Shown here: positions 36,109 to 45,303 of the stretch, one piece after another | Layout: every line of letters starts with the position of its first letter | Position numbering within the stretch: the stretch's first letter is position 1 | Assembly: GCA_030065635.1 (NCBI GenBank) | Contig: JASJDJ010000012.1 | Span: 1 to 64,000, forward strand | Direction: 5' to 3' | Length of the DNA: 64,000 bases | From: Xenococcaceae cyanobacterium MO_188.B32 | GTDB taxonomy: Bacteria > Cyanobacteriota > Cyanobacteriia > Cyanobacteriales > Xenococcaceae | The notes under the pieces: generated by a model | What the model was told of the DNA's origin: nothing | Database searches by the model: none | Seen by the model: only the letters and a program-made list of their open reading frames with translations | Translations under genes and position numbers: made by a program

Positions 36109-38499
36109 CTACACATTTTTTCCTTTTGCTTTTGCTCGATCGAGAGCTCGATCTGCTGCCTGGTAGAGAGTTTCTATATTGTCACCATCTAGAGGGTATT
36201 CTGCTACTCCAGCACTAAAGCTAACCTTAAACTTATTTTGTCGAGCATCTATAAATCTCTGTTGGCGAAAGATAGTTAGCAAGTCTGTCAATCTAGTTAT
36301 AGCGGAACTTTTAGTCATATCATATAGACCAAATATAAATTCTTCTCCACCCCAACGAGCAATAACATCTTCGCTTCTAAAAACCCGTTTAAGTAGCTTG
36401 CCAAAACTACTCAGTACTACATCTCCCATATCGTGACCATAGCTATCATTAATGTGTTTAAAATTATCCAGATCGATAATAATAAAACACCAATGTTTTT
36501 GCTGACGTTGGGCAAGTTTGAGCATTCGATTTAATTGCCGAATAGAAGATCGGCGATTACTAACTCCTGTGAGGGCATCTGTCTCGGTTAACTGACGGCG
36601 ATATCTTTCTTTATCTAAGCGATTGAGGATACGGGCTAATAGTTCTTCAGGAATAATTGGTTGACAAAGATAGTCGTCTGCACCGACAGTAAACACTTGT
36701 TGAATTGTTTGAGCGTCTTGATAGACAGAGGTAAATAGTATGGGTAACTGATACCAACGAGGATCGTTGCGTACTACCTGACAGAGTTCAATGCCATTTA
36801 CATAAGGCATTTCTACCTTGGCAATTATTAGATCGGGATTAGATTGTTCTAAAATATCCCAAAATTCTCGCGAATCTTCGAGAAGAGTAACCTGAAAACC
36901 CGAAGGTTCTAATAAAGTACGAATTAGATCGAGAGTTCGATGCTCGTCATCTACTACCAAGATCTTGGCAACAGGAGGATAAGATTGTCGTAAAATCTGG
37001 TTAATGCTTTCCATCACTTGATGGGGAGAAACTGGTTTGGGTAAGAATCCCTTGCCTCCCATGCGAGCTACCCTAACCCTTGCAGTGAAGCTCTCTCGTG
37101 CAGTCAAGACAATTACAGGAATGGAAGATTTTTGGGGACTTAGTTCTTGTAATAATTCAAAGCCCCCCTCTTCTGATTCAGGGAAAGACAAATCTAATAG
37201 TATTACATCAGGCTTAATTAAAGAGACTGCTTTTTTGGCTTCGTCTAAATTATGGGCTACTTCAGCTTTTATTCCCCAGGTTTTGGCTTCAGCAATTAAA
37301 GCTTTAGTCAGAGCAATATCATCGTCAATAATTAGGAGTCGATGGGGAATATCACTACCTAAAGGAAGAGGAGTTAAATGAGATACAACTGTATCACAAT
37401 ACTCTGTAATAGTTAATTCGGCGGTTAATTCTGGCAATATTTGCAATAAATTATTAATGTCTTTTTGATTTAAAGAGTTATTAGTATTCTCTAAGATATG
37501 CTCGATTTGACGGGCTTTGTCTGAAGCAACAGCTAAACCGAAACTACCCAGGGAACCTGCTAAAGTATGAGAAATTTTCATTGCCTGCTTTCGCACAATA
37601 TCTTGCCAGTTTTCTGTTTTTAAGGCTTTGATTGATTGTTCCAAAGTTTGCAATTGTTGTAGATATTGAGTCCGATATTGTTGCCATACTTTAGTTAAAC
37701 TAGAACTATCCCAGGATTGCTGTCTAGCATAGTTAATAGAAGTGTTTCCGCCTTGGTTATCAGGCAAATCTGTTAAAATTTCGGGTTTATTGCTTCTTTT
37801 TGTGGTAGTAATTTCTGATTCCGATCGTTGTTTTAGTCGATACCCCAAACCATAAATTGTTTCAATTAGATTAGCTTCTGCACCAGCTTTTTTCAATTTT
37901 TGGCGCAAGCCTTTTATTTGAGTTCTCACTGCGTTTTCTGAAGGGAAATCTTCGAGGGACCATAAATGGTCTAATAAAGCACTTTGACTAAAAATTCTGT
38001 GAGGATGACGCAAAAATAACTCTATCAAAGCATACTCTTTAGCTGTTAATTTAACCCTGCGATAATTGTATTCTACTTGGCAATTATTAGGATCCAAGAC
38101 GAGGTTACCCCATTGCAAAATTGGTCGTAAAGAATCATTACCCCGTCGTAGTAAAGCACGAATGCGAGCTAATAATTCTTCTATTTCAAAAGGCTTTACT
38201 AAATAGTCATCCGCCCCAGCATCCAAACCACTCACTTTTTTGCTAGTTGTATCTTGAGCAGTTAATAGTAAAATAGGAGTATGATCGCCTCTGCTTCTAA
38301 TTTTTTGACAAACTTCAATCCCGTTTAATTTCGGCAAAACTAGATCTAGTAAAATTAAGTCGTATTCAAAAGAATTAGCTAGTTCCAAGCCATCATAACC
38401 ATTGCTAGCAAAGTCTACTATCGAGTTCTGTTGCTCTTTAAGAGCTCGTTTGACTAAATCGGCAAGAAGACAATCATCTTCTATTAGCAGAATTTTCAT
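36109..38499 (-). CDS. Multi-domain response regulator (REC-wHTH-Hpt-REC-REC-GGDEF)
   Basis: 796 residues. REC1 with Asp52 (LILLDLVLPK); OmpR-type winged helix (about 125-225, LTAKEYALIELFL, IYGLGYRLK); Hpt domain with HTLAGSLGSFG (His near 310); REC2 with PDVILLDLSFP; REC3 in which the expected Asp is Lys (PDLIIAKVEMP), so it cannot be phosphorylated normally; and a GGDEF domain with GGEEF (RWGGEEFIFGLYD), an active diguanylate cyclase motif. It thus joins gene regulation, phosphorelay and cyclic-di-GMP production. First gene of the regulatory operon, 54 bp before the hybrid sensor. No receiver-less duplicate is present nearby. Confidence 0.92.
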   Translation of the reverse strand: MKILLIEDDCLLADLVKRALKEQQNSIVDFASNGYDGLELANSFEYDLILLDLVLPKLNGIEVCQKIRSRGDHTPILLLTAQDTTSKKVSGLDAGADDYLVKPFEIEELLARIRALLRRGNDSLRPILQWGNLVLDPNNCQVEYNYRRVKLTAKEYALIELFLRHPHRIFSQSALLDHLWSLEDFPSENAVRTQIKGLRQKLKKAGAEANLIETIYGLGYRLKQRSESEITTTKRSNKPEILTDLPDNQGGNTSINYARQQSWDSSSLTKVWQQYRTQYLQQLQTLEQSIKALKTENWQDIVRKQAMKISHTLAGSLGSFGLAVASDKARQIEHILENTNNSLNQKDINNLLQILPELTAELTITEYCDTVVSHLTPLPLGSDIPHRLLIIDDDIALTKALIAEAKTWGIKAEVAHNLDEAKKAVSLIKPDVILLDLSFPESEEGGFELLQELSPQKSSIPVIVLTARESFTARVRVARMGGKGFLPKPVSPHQVMESINQILRQSYPPVAKILVVDDEHRTLDLIRTLLEPSGFQVTLLEDSREFWDILEQSNPDLIIAKVEMPYVNGIELCQVVRNDPRWYQLPILFTSVYQDAQTIQQVFTVGADDYLCQPIIPEELLARILNRLDKERYRRQLTETDALTGVSNRRSSIRQLNRMLKLAQRQQKHWCFIIIDLDNFKHINDSYGHDMGDVVLSSFGKLLKRVFRSEDVIARWGGEEFIFGLYDMTKSSAITRLTDLLTIFRQQRFIDARQNKFKVSFSAGVAEYPLDGDNIETLYQAADRALDRAKAKGKNV

Positions 38500-38776
38500 T
38501 TTTTTTCCGCCTGGAAAATTCGCTTTTCACTGTTTATATTAATCGTAATCTATCCGTGATTATACTTAAATAATTCTGGATCTTGTAATTTCTAGATAAT
38601 ACTTACCATATTCGACTCCACTAATTACTTTTTTCAGAACTAAATACACAATTTTTTTTACTTAAGAGCAGTATAAATAGTATGACCACCTGTCAAAGTT
38701 CGCTCCAGTAATATTTATTTTTTACTAACCAATAGAAAAGAGTTATTTTTTTCTCCCTATTATTTGATTTTTAAAT

Positions 38777-40108
38777 TTAATAATTACTCGGTCTAGCTAA
38801 ATTTTCAAATTTAGTTAATTCAGATTTGAACAGTAATTTTACCGTACCCGTTGGCCCATTTCTATGTTTAGTAATAATTATTTCTGCTATACCGCGAGCG
38901 GGAGTATCGGGATTATAATATTCTTCGCGATATAACATAATTACTAAATCCGCATCTTGCTCGATCGAGCCACTTTCTCTAAGATCGGAAAGCATGGGAC
39001 GTTTATTAGTTCTTTGCTCTACTCCCCGACTAAGCTGAGATAGGGCAATAATAGGAGCATTAATTTCGCGAGCTAAACCTTTTAAACTTCGCGTAATTTT
39101 GGATAATTCTTGAACTCGATTATCGCTTCCACTTCCTTCCATTAATTGCAAATAATCGAGTAATACTAAACCCAATTTATCTTTCTGTTGTGCTTGCAAA
39201 CGACGGACTTGTGAGCGCATTTGCATTACACTTAAATTTGCCGTATCGTCGATATATATCGGTAACTCAGACAGATTAGCAACGGCATTAATCAAAGGTT
39301 CAAATTCATTTTGGCTAATTCTACCAGAGCGCAAACGGTTACTAGCAATTTTAGCTTCTCCAGATAGCATTCTTTGCGTTAATTGTTCCCGCGACATTTC
39401 CAAACTAAAGACAGCTACAGGCAATTTTTGTTCCCTGGCGATGTTAGCAGCAATATTCAGACAGAAGGAAGTTTTTCCCATTGATGGTCTACCAGCAATA
39501 ATAATCAAGTCAGAACGACTAAAACCGCTAGTCATAGCATCTAGGTCGTAAAAACCTGAAGGAATACCGGGTAAAGCTATTTCTTGATGCAGGTTTTCGA
39601 TGTCCGTAAAAGTCTGAATAATAGTTTCTGAGATAGGAACTAAACCCTGTTGCGGACGTTCTTGAGTCAGACGAAAAATTTTCTGTTCCGACTCGTCGAG
39701 GACTTTTTCCAACTCTTCTGCGGTATCGTAACCGAGATCGACTATTTCATGTCCAGCAGAAATTAATTGACGACGAACATACTTATCCATTACTAGAGTA
39801 GCAAGGCGATCGACATTAGCAGCAGAAACAGTACGATTGAGTAGTTGGGCTAACTTAGTAGTACCACCAATCTTTTCTAGTAAACTGCGATCGGCTAGCC
39901 AAGTGCTTACAGAGATTAAATCTGTAGGTTTTCCCTGACCGTGCAACACCATAGCTGCATGATATATTTCTCGATGAGCTTGGACATAGAAAGCATCTTT
40001 CGCCAGAATATCTGCTACCCTTACCATCGCTTCTGGGTCGAGCAATATTCCACCCAAAATTGCTTCTTCTGCTTCAATAATTTGTGGTGGTAAGGAGTTT
40101 TCTAACAT
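38777..40108 (-). CDS. dnaB: Replicative DNA helicase
   Basis: 443 residues, full length and without an intein, which some cyanobacterial DnaB proteins carry. The N-terminal domain (1-110: PPQIIEAEEAILGGILLDPE) binds primase. The RecA-type motor has Walker A AGRPSMGKTSFCLNIA, the Walker B region LGLVLLDYLQLM and the ending segment RNGPTGTVKLLF. The gene is on the minus strand between the regulatory operon and ctpA, 71 bp downstream of ctpA. Replication-initiation partners are not in the window. Confidence 0.97.
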   Translation of the reverse strand: MLENSLPPQIIEAEEAILGGILLDPEAMVRVADILAKDAFYVQAHREIYHAAMVLHGQGKPTDLISVSTWLADRSLLEKIGGTTKLAQLLNRTVSAANVDRLATLVMDKYVRRQLISAGHEIVDLGYDTAEELEKVLDESEQKIFRLTQERPQQGLVPISETIIQTFTDIENLHQEIALPGIPSGFYDLDAMTSGFSRSDLIIIAGRPSMGKTSFCLNIAANIAREQKLPVAVFSLEMSREQLTQRMLSGEAKIASNRLRSGRISQNEFEPLINAVANLSELPIYIDDTANLSVMQMRSQVRRLQAQQKDKLGLVLLDYLQLMEGSGSDNRVQELSKITRSLKGLAREINAPIIALSQLSRGVEQRTNKRPMLSDLRESGSIEQDADLVIMLYREEYYNPDTPARGIAEIIITKHRNGPTGTVKLLFKSELTKFENLARPSNY

Positions 40109-40179
40109 AGAGAAGGAAGAACTAACAACTTTAAGTAGAACTTTTATACTATCTCATAATTCCGAACTCCGAACCAAAA

Positions 40180-41415
40180 TTAAGCAGCATTGGCAACTAC
40201 AGTATCAGTAGTTAATAATTTGACTGCGGTTTGATATTGTCGGTCTGTTTCTGTGGCAATTTGATTATAAGTAATTGGTTCTTGAGAAACTACACGATCG
40301 GGTTGGATTCCTAGTTTGTTAATATCTTTATGGCTAGGAGTTTCGTATTTAGCTACGGTGACGGCTAACCCCGCACCGTCAGGTAATTCAAACAAAGACT
40401 GAATCAAACCCTTACCAAACGTTTTTTCACCAACTAGTAATGCCCTACCATTATCTTGTAAGGCTCCTGCTAATATTTCACTGGCACTGGCAGTTCCTTG
40501 ATTGACTAATACTACTAAAGGTTCGTCGGTTAAGGCCGACCCAAAAGATTCAAAACTACCAATAGTCCCTTGACGATTCACTGTGTAAACTATCGTCCCT
40601 TCATCTAGCCATAAACGAGCTATTTCTACTCCTGCTTGTAATAAACCACCTGGGTTATTTCTCAGATCGAGAATATAAGCTTCTGCCCCTTCTTTATCCA
40701 ATTTATCTACTGCGTGAGCAATTTCTTTGGTGGCGTTGGCACTAAATTGATTGAGGCGGACATAGCCAATGAGAGTTTCACTGTCTTTTTTGAGAGTAGC
40801 ATAGACAGGATTGAGAGAAATGCGATCGCGTACTAATTTAACCGTGCGAGTATCTCCTTGGTTTTTAGATTGGATTTTTAGTGATACTTTCGTACCTATC
40901 GGTCCTCGCATTCTCGCTGCTGCTTCATCAAGAGTCAGAGTAGTAGTACTTACACCATCAATTTCCAAAATATAATCTCTTGGTTCAATACCTGCAGACT
41001 CTGCGGGAGAACCAATTAAGGGACTTACCACTTCAACTAATTTGCTTTCTGGGTCAAGATTAATTTGTAATCCTACCCCCGATAATTCGCCAGAAGTATT
41101 GACTTGTAAACTATGATACTGTTCTGGTCTAAGTAGTCTAGTGAAAGGGTCTTCCAGACTAGCCAGCATTTCTTCGATCGTCGTGTAAGTTTCTTCCCTA
41201 CTGTTGAGAGGCTTTTTAATAAATTTTTGGCGCATCAGCCACCAATTTTGATGATTGAAAGTTTCATCTACATAAGACTGATTGACAATTCGCCAAGATT
41301 GCAGGAGTAATTTCTGTTCTTCGGTAAATGCGTATGCATCGGGAATAAACCAAGTCAAAGAAGATATTAGAAAGATAACCAGAGTAAGACTAACCCAGAA
41401 AGCTTTTTTCAGCAT
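40180..41415 (-). CDS. ctpA: Carboxyl-terminal processing protease (S41, CtpA type)
   Basis: 411 residues. A signal peptide (about 5-29) sends it to the lumen or periplasm. A PDZ domain (about 95-180, GELSGVGLQINLD) precedes the S41 catalytic part: GTASASEILAGAL with the nucleophile Ser and GEKTFGKGLIQ with the general-base Lys. CtpA matures the D1 protein of photosystem II in cyanobacteria, and genomic closeness to petB is recurrent in the phylum. Three Ctp paralogues usually exist, so assignment as CtpA rests partly on the petBD neighbour. Confidence 0.88.
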   Translation of the reverse strand: MLKKAFWVSLTLVIFLISSLTWFIPDAYAFTEEQKLLLQSWRIVNQSYVDETFNHQNWWLMRQKFIKKPLNSREETYTTIEEMLASLEDPFTRLLRPEQYHSLQVNTSGELSGVGLQINLDPESKLVEVVSPLIGSPAESAGIEPRDYILEIDGVSTTTLTLDEAAARMRGPIGTKVSLKIQSKNQGDTRTVKLVRDRISLNPVYATLKKDSETLIGYVRLNQFSANATKEIAHAVDKLDKEGAEAYILDLRNNPGGLLQAGVEIARLWLDEGTIVYTVNRQGTIGSFESFGSALTDEPLVVLVNQGTASASEILAGALQDNGRALLVGEKTFGKGLIQSLFELPDGAGLAVTVAKYETPSHKDINKLGIQPDRVVSQEPITYNQIATETDRQYQTAVKLLTTDTVVANAA

Positions 41416-41623
41416 AAGTGCAGATATTAACCTATAGTTTTTTATTACTTTAATTTATATATTTTTAAAATTGGGACAATAAGATCGTCGTCCGTAAATT
41501 TTAGCGCGATCGACTCTTAAAATGCTTTATACAAGCTAAATATATTAGAAAAGACCAGAAAATCTTTTGATAATATTTCCCATCCTAGCTTAAAGCTATG
41601 TTACATTTTTTAATAGGAAAAAT

Positions 41624-41649
41624 CTGTTTAGCTCTTTCTCTCTAAACAG
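41624..41649 (+). promoter_or_regulatory. Leader hairpin upstream of petB
   Basis: CTGTTTAG (41624-41631) and CTAAACAG (41642-41649) pair perfectly around ten pyrimidine-rich bases, 143 bp before the petB ATG. The 41416-41791 spacer holds the divergent promoters of ctpA and petB; no gene is seen in it. A GTTACATTTT sequence (41600-41609) resembles half of an RpaB-binding HLR1 site, but the second half is missing. Confidence 0.4.
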
Positions 41650-41791
41650 GTAAACATCGAGAATCTACATCTCTTTGTTCTATTACAAAATAACCCTTAC
41701 CATACACCTTAGCAGTCTAGCTGACTCTAAAGGGTTCCGTTAGGTAAGTGCAACCATAAATCCACAAATATTTATAGCTGACTCTGGCTTC

Positions 41792-42460
41792 ATGTTTACT
41801 AAACAAGTAACCGATTCAAAAATATATCAATGGTTTGACGAACGTCTCGAAGTTCAGGCGATTTCTGATGACATTAGTAGTAAGTATGTACCACCCCATG
41901 TCAATATTTTCTATTGCTTAGGTGGGATAACTTTAGTCTGTTTCTTAATTCAGTTTGCCACTGGATTTTGTATGACTTTTTATTACAAACCAACTGTAAC
42001 TGATGCTTTTGCTTCGGTACAGTACCTGATGAATGAAGTTAACTTCGGTTGGCTAATTCGTTCTATCCATCGCTGGTCTGCTAGCATGATGGTGCTAATG
42101 ATGATTCTGCACGTATTCCGTGTATATCTTACTGGTGGTTTTAAAAAGCCTCGTGAGTTAACCTGGATTACTGGCGTGGTTATGGCAGTAATTACTGTTA
42201 GCTTTGGCGTAACTGGTTATTCTTTACCTTGGGACCAAGTAGGTTACTGGGCGGTAAAAATTGTATCTGGTGTACCTGCTGCTATTCCTATTGTTGGCGA
42301 TCAAATGGTAGAACTACTACGTGGTGGTGCTAGTGTTGGTCAAGCAACTCTAACTCGCTTCTACAGCTTACACACCTTCGTACTACCTTGGTTAATTGCA
42401 GTATTTATGTTGCTGCACTTCTTAATGATCCGCAAACAAGGTATTTCGGGTCCTTTGTAA
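41792..42460 (+). CDS. petB: Cytochrome b6
   Basis: 222 residues, the standard length. Core b-type haem subunit of the b6f complex with four transmembrane helices. Family landmarks: [60 protein letters not shown] (haem-binding His pair), [39 protein letters not shown]. Cys35, site of covalent haem c_n, is present in FYCLGG. petD follows after 166 bp, an operon arrangement conserved in cyanobacteria. Confidence 0.98.
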   Translation: MFTKQVTDSKIYQWFDERLEVQAISDDISSKYVPPHVNIFYCLGGITLVCFLIQFATGFCMTFYYKPTVTDAFASVQYLMNEVNFGWLIRSIHRWSASMMVLMMILHVFRVYLTGGFKKPRELTWITGVVMAVITVSFGVTGYSLPWDQVGYWAVKIVSGVPAAIPIVGDQMVELLRGGASVGQATLTRFYSLHTFVLPWLIAVFMLLHFLMIRKQGISGPL

Positions 42461-42626
42461 ACAAAATCAAAATACTTACAGTTAAGCTTAGATTTGCCTT
42501 TTCTGTAAAGTTTAAAGCGAATTATCTGTAATTTTCCTACAGAGTCACATACTCCAACAGCAAATAGCAATTATCTTATATATATATTAATTGCCTGCTG
42601 ATTCCGACGAAACAAAGGAGAAAACA

Positions 42627-43109
42627 ATGTCAACTTTAAAAAAGCCCGATCTTAGCGATCCATCTTTAAGAGCTAAGTTGGCGAAAGGAATGGGTCACAA
42701 TTATTATGGTGAACCTGCCTGGCCTAACGATTTGCTCTATATCTTCCCAGTAGTTATCTTGGGAACTATTGGTTTAGTAGTGTGTTTAGCTGTACTAGAT
42801 CCTGGTTTAGTAGGCGAACCAGCTAATCCTTTTGCTACTCCCCTGGAAATTTTACCAGAATGGTATCTTTATCCTGTTTTCCAGATTTTACGTGTTATAC
42901 CTAACAAACTATTAGGAATCGCTGCTCAAACAGCAGTTCCTTTAGGTTTAATGCTAATTCCTTTCATCGAAAGTGTAAACAAGTTCCAAAATCCCTTCCG
43001 TCGTCCTGTAGCTACCACTGTATTCTTATTTGGTACTTTGGTAACTATTTGGTTGGGAATTGGTGCTACTTTCCCCATCGATGAATCTTTAACTCTAGGT
43101 TTGTTCTAA
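42627..43109 (+). CDS. petD: Cytochrome b6f subunit IV
   Basis: 160 residues from the ATG at 42627, which has AAAGGAG nine bases upstream; in-frame codons before it are not part of the family. Three membrane helices form the quinol-site half of the b-type core. [40 protein letters not shown], the [13 protein letters not shown] motif of the Qo site and [13 protein letters not shown] are all present. Co-transcribed with petB. Confidence 0.98.
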   Translation: MSTLKKPDLSDPSLRAKLAKGMGHNYYGEPAWPNDLLYIFPVVILGTIGLVVCLAVLDPGLVGEPANPFATPLEILPEWYLYPVFQILRVIPNKLLGIAAQTAVPLGLMLIPFIESVNKFQNPFRRPVATTVFLFGTLVTIWLGIGATFPIDESLTLGLF

Positions 43110-43143
43110 GACACTAATAGTCTTGAGACCGATCTAATTGAAA

Positions 43144-43195
43144 CGCCTGCGATCGCTTGTAGTTCAATAAATTTGTTCTAAGGCGATCGTAGGCG
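43144..43195. terminator. Terminator-like hairpin after petD
   Basis: CGCCTGCGATCGC (43144-43156) pairs at 12 of 13 positions with GCGATCGTAGGCG (43183-43195). The stem uses a HIP1 octamer. It lacks a good T-tract, so it could equally be an mRNA-stabilising structure. Confidence 0.45.
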
Positions 43196-43274
43196 CTAAT
43201 TATTTAGATAGGATTCCTATATATCCTCGGTATTTAAAATAAATGTATATCTTTAAAACTTAAATTTTGTTTAA

Positions 43275-44270
43275 CTATTGCTTTTTTTTAAATGATATAG
43301 ACAGATTAATTTTTTCTAAATAGGTTTGTAAATAAAATAGTAATGAATAAATAAAAACTAGAATCCCCATCATCTCTAATGATTCTTCTACTGTAGTAAT
43401 CATTTCATAGACAAAGTTGTTTTCTCCATACATTTCCGAATGATCCCCTCCCATCATTTCTACTCCTACTGCTCCTCCTACATAAATCATACCTGATAAG
43501 ATGAATAACGTTCTTATTTTTCGAGGTAGAGATTTAAGGAAAGAAATAAATGTCATCGTAAAAACAAGTAAAAATATAAAAGCAGGAATTACCCAGGTAA
43601 AATAAAAAACTCCACTAACATTTACTGGTTCTTTTAGAACATTTAAAATTTCATGCATCATTACAATTTCATCAATAGCTAACAAGAGAAAAAGTAAAGA
43701 TAAAAATTTATAATGTCTAGTATAACGAGAGTCGATCGCTTTTTTTTGACAAGCAATAACCGCTAATAATATCGAGCAAATCCCCAAGCTTAATGCTGAA
43801 TAAAAAGTTAGAAATAAGGATTCTGTATCTAGGCGGAGCAATCTTTCTGAATGATTTCCACCACCATATTGATTGAAAATAAATGCACCTGAATCAGATA
43901 ATATATTAGTGAAAATTAAGATCATAATAATGACCAATAAAATTTTACATACTCGGTCTGGTGGCAAGTTTAAAGTAAACCTATTTTGTTTACTTACTTG
44001 GTTTTTAGAGTATAGATTTAAGTTATATTTCTTTTGTCTTTCTCGTTCTGGTTGAATAATTTTTTCAACGAAATAATTTAGAGTATTTTGTTTTAGCCAA
44101 CCTCGAATAAGTAAAATTTCTCCTATTTTTTTGTAAGGATATACATTTTTTTGTGCTATTAAAGCCTCTTGAAGTTGCTCTGGAGTAACTATACCTGCTT
44201 CAAGAAAATAATAGCCAAAAAGTTTATGATTACTTTTTTTGTGCTTAAAGTTATTGTATGTAGATTGCAT
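43275..44270 (-). CDS. Polytopic membrane protein with GspE-N/DUF2949-like N-terminal domain
   Basis: 331 residues. The first 70 (LFGYYFLEAGIVTPEQLQEA, then KIGEILLIRGWLKQ, then FVEKI) resemble the two-helix module at the start of GspE/PilB ATPases and of cyanobacterial DUF2949 proteins. After a basic linker there are seven membrane helices, with acidic and His residues in or near them: LAIDEIVMMHEIL, GAVGVEMMGGDH, TTVEESLEMMGI. The pattern DE..HE / GVE / EE..EM is shared by a group of uncharacterised bacterial membrane proteins. Such polar residues in helices suggest a metal-dependent membrane hydrolase or a transporter; this is inference. It is monocistronic and low in GC. Confidence 0.65.
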   Translation of the reverse strand: MQSTYNNFKHKKSNHKLFGYYFLEAGIVTPEQLQEALIAQKNVYPYKKIGEILLIRGWLKQNTLNYFVEKIIQPERERQKKYNLNLYSKNQVSKQNRFTLNLPPDRVCKILLVIIMILIFTNILSDSGAFIFNQYGGGNHSERLLRLDTESLFLTFYSALSLGICSILLAVIACQKKAIDSRYTRHYKFLSLLFLLLAIDEIVMMHEILNVLKEPVNVSGVFYFTWVIPAFIFLLVFTMTFISFLKSLPRKIRTLFILSGMIYVGGAVGVEMMGGDHSEMYGENNFVYEMITTVEESLEMMGILVFIYSLLFYLQTYLEKINLSISFKKKQ

Positions 44271-44902
44271 TTGATTAATATCACTGTTATTTACTTCAGT
44301 TAATTAAAGCTAGTAATAATACAAGTTTTTTTTATATCTTGCTTAAAAATAAGTCAAATAAAAAATAAATTATTTAATTTTAAGAGATTTTATAATTCTT
44401 AAGATAAACCTGTCAATTAATATTGCTTGATTTCATATTAGCTTTTTGACTATAGGCAAAAAAAACAAGAACTATTTATAATTCTGACCCGAGCGAGAGC
44501 GATATCCAATCAAGAGAAAATTTACTAATCACTGGAGTTTGATTGGTTTGAGATAATGAGTTTAAATTAACTTTAAAATAATCAAATAAACTTAAACTAA
44601 TAATTACTTACTTTTTGTTCCTTTATTTACTTGCTTTACGTCAACGTCCAACGAAGTTTATATTCATTTATGTCTACAATTATTAAAAAACCCAAACGCC
44701 AACCAATCTACCAATCATCGATAATCGCGATATTTAAAACTGGATTAAAAACATAAATAATTTGCCAAGAGCATTGAGTGGTTAGCAAACGTGGTATTTT
44801 GATGCCAGTTAAAAATGCGAATATTACGATCGCCAGGTTTGTCACTCTTTCAGATATGATGAGACATACTGAGTAAAGTTAAACTTAATATTTTGTTATC
44901 TG
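44271..44902. other. Long spacer without recognised gene
   Basis: About 630 bases, AT-rich, between the divergent membrane protein gene and acpP. One small frame at 44670 (28 codons, starting MSTIIKKPKR) has no ribosome site and no support. I see no tRNA, terminator or clear repeat. It must hold the promoters of both flanking genes. Confidence 0.5.
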
Positions 44903-44949
44903 GGAAACGGTAATACCCGCCCCGTTTCCTACCTATTAACAAAAATAGG
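44903..44949 (+). promoter_or_regulatory. Two consecutive hairpins in the acpP leader
   Basis: GGAAACGG (44903-44910) pairs with CCGTTTCC (44922-44929), and CCTATT (44932-44937) pairs with AATAGG (44944-44949), ending 21 bases before the acpP ATG. They could be a leader that controls translation or attenuation of acpP, or simply protect its mRNA. Confidence 0.4.
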
Positions 44950-44970
44950 GTCTTTAGCGGGAGAAAGTCC

Positions 44971-45216
44971 ATGGATAAAGAAGTTTTTGAAAGAGTAAAA
45001 AAAATTGTAGTCGAGCAATTAGAAGTAGAAGAAGACCAAGTAACGCCAGAAGCCAGTTTTGCTAACGATCTGGGGGCAGATTCCCTAGATACAGTAGAGT
45101 TGGTCATGGCATTAGAAGAAGAATTTGATATAGAAATTCCTGATGAAGCAGCAGAAAAAATAGATACAGTAGGTAAAGCAGTGGATCATATTAGTTCTGA
45201 AAAAGCGACTGCTTAA
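44971..45216 (+). CDS. acpP: Acyl carrier protein
   Basis: 81 residues. Carries the growing fatty acyl chain on a phosphopantetheine bound to Ser38 in [15 protein letters not shown]. Helical, acidic, no signal peptide. GGGAG lies 11 bases upstream of the ATG. fabF follows after 87 bp: the usual acpP-fabF pair of fatty acid synthesis. Confidence 0.97.
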   Translation: MDKEVFERVKKIVVEQLEVEEDQVTPEASFANDLGADSLDTVELVMALEEEFDIEIPDEAAEKIDTVGKAVDHISSEKATA

Positions 45217-45303
45217 ATAAAAAATATCTTATCAACCGTCAAACTATTGACTGAAAATTAAAACGGCATTCTGGAGAAAAAGTACCTCACTAAATTTAGG
45301 ATA

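Noticed and set aside
44670-44756. 28-codon frame starting MSTIIKKPKR
   Set aside because: No ribosome site, no recognised pattern and isolated in AT-rich spacer; too little to call a gene.
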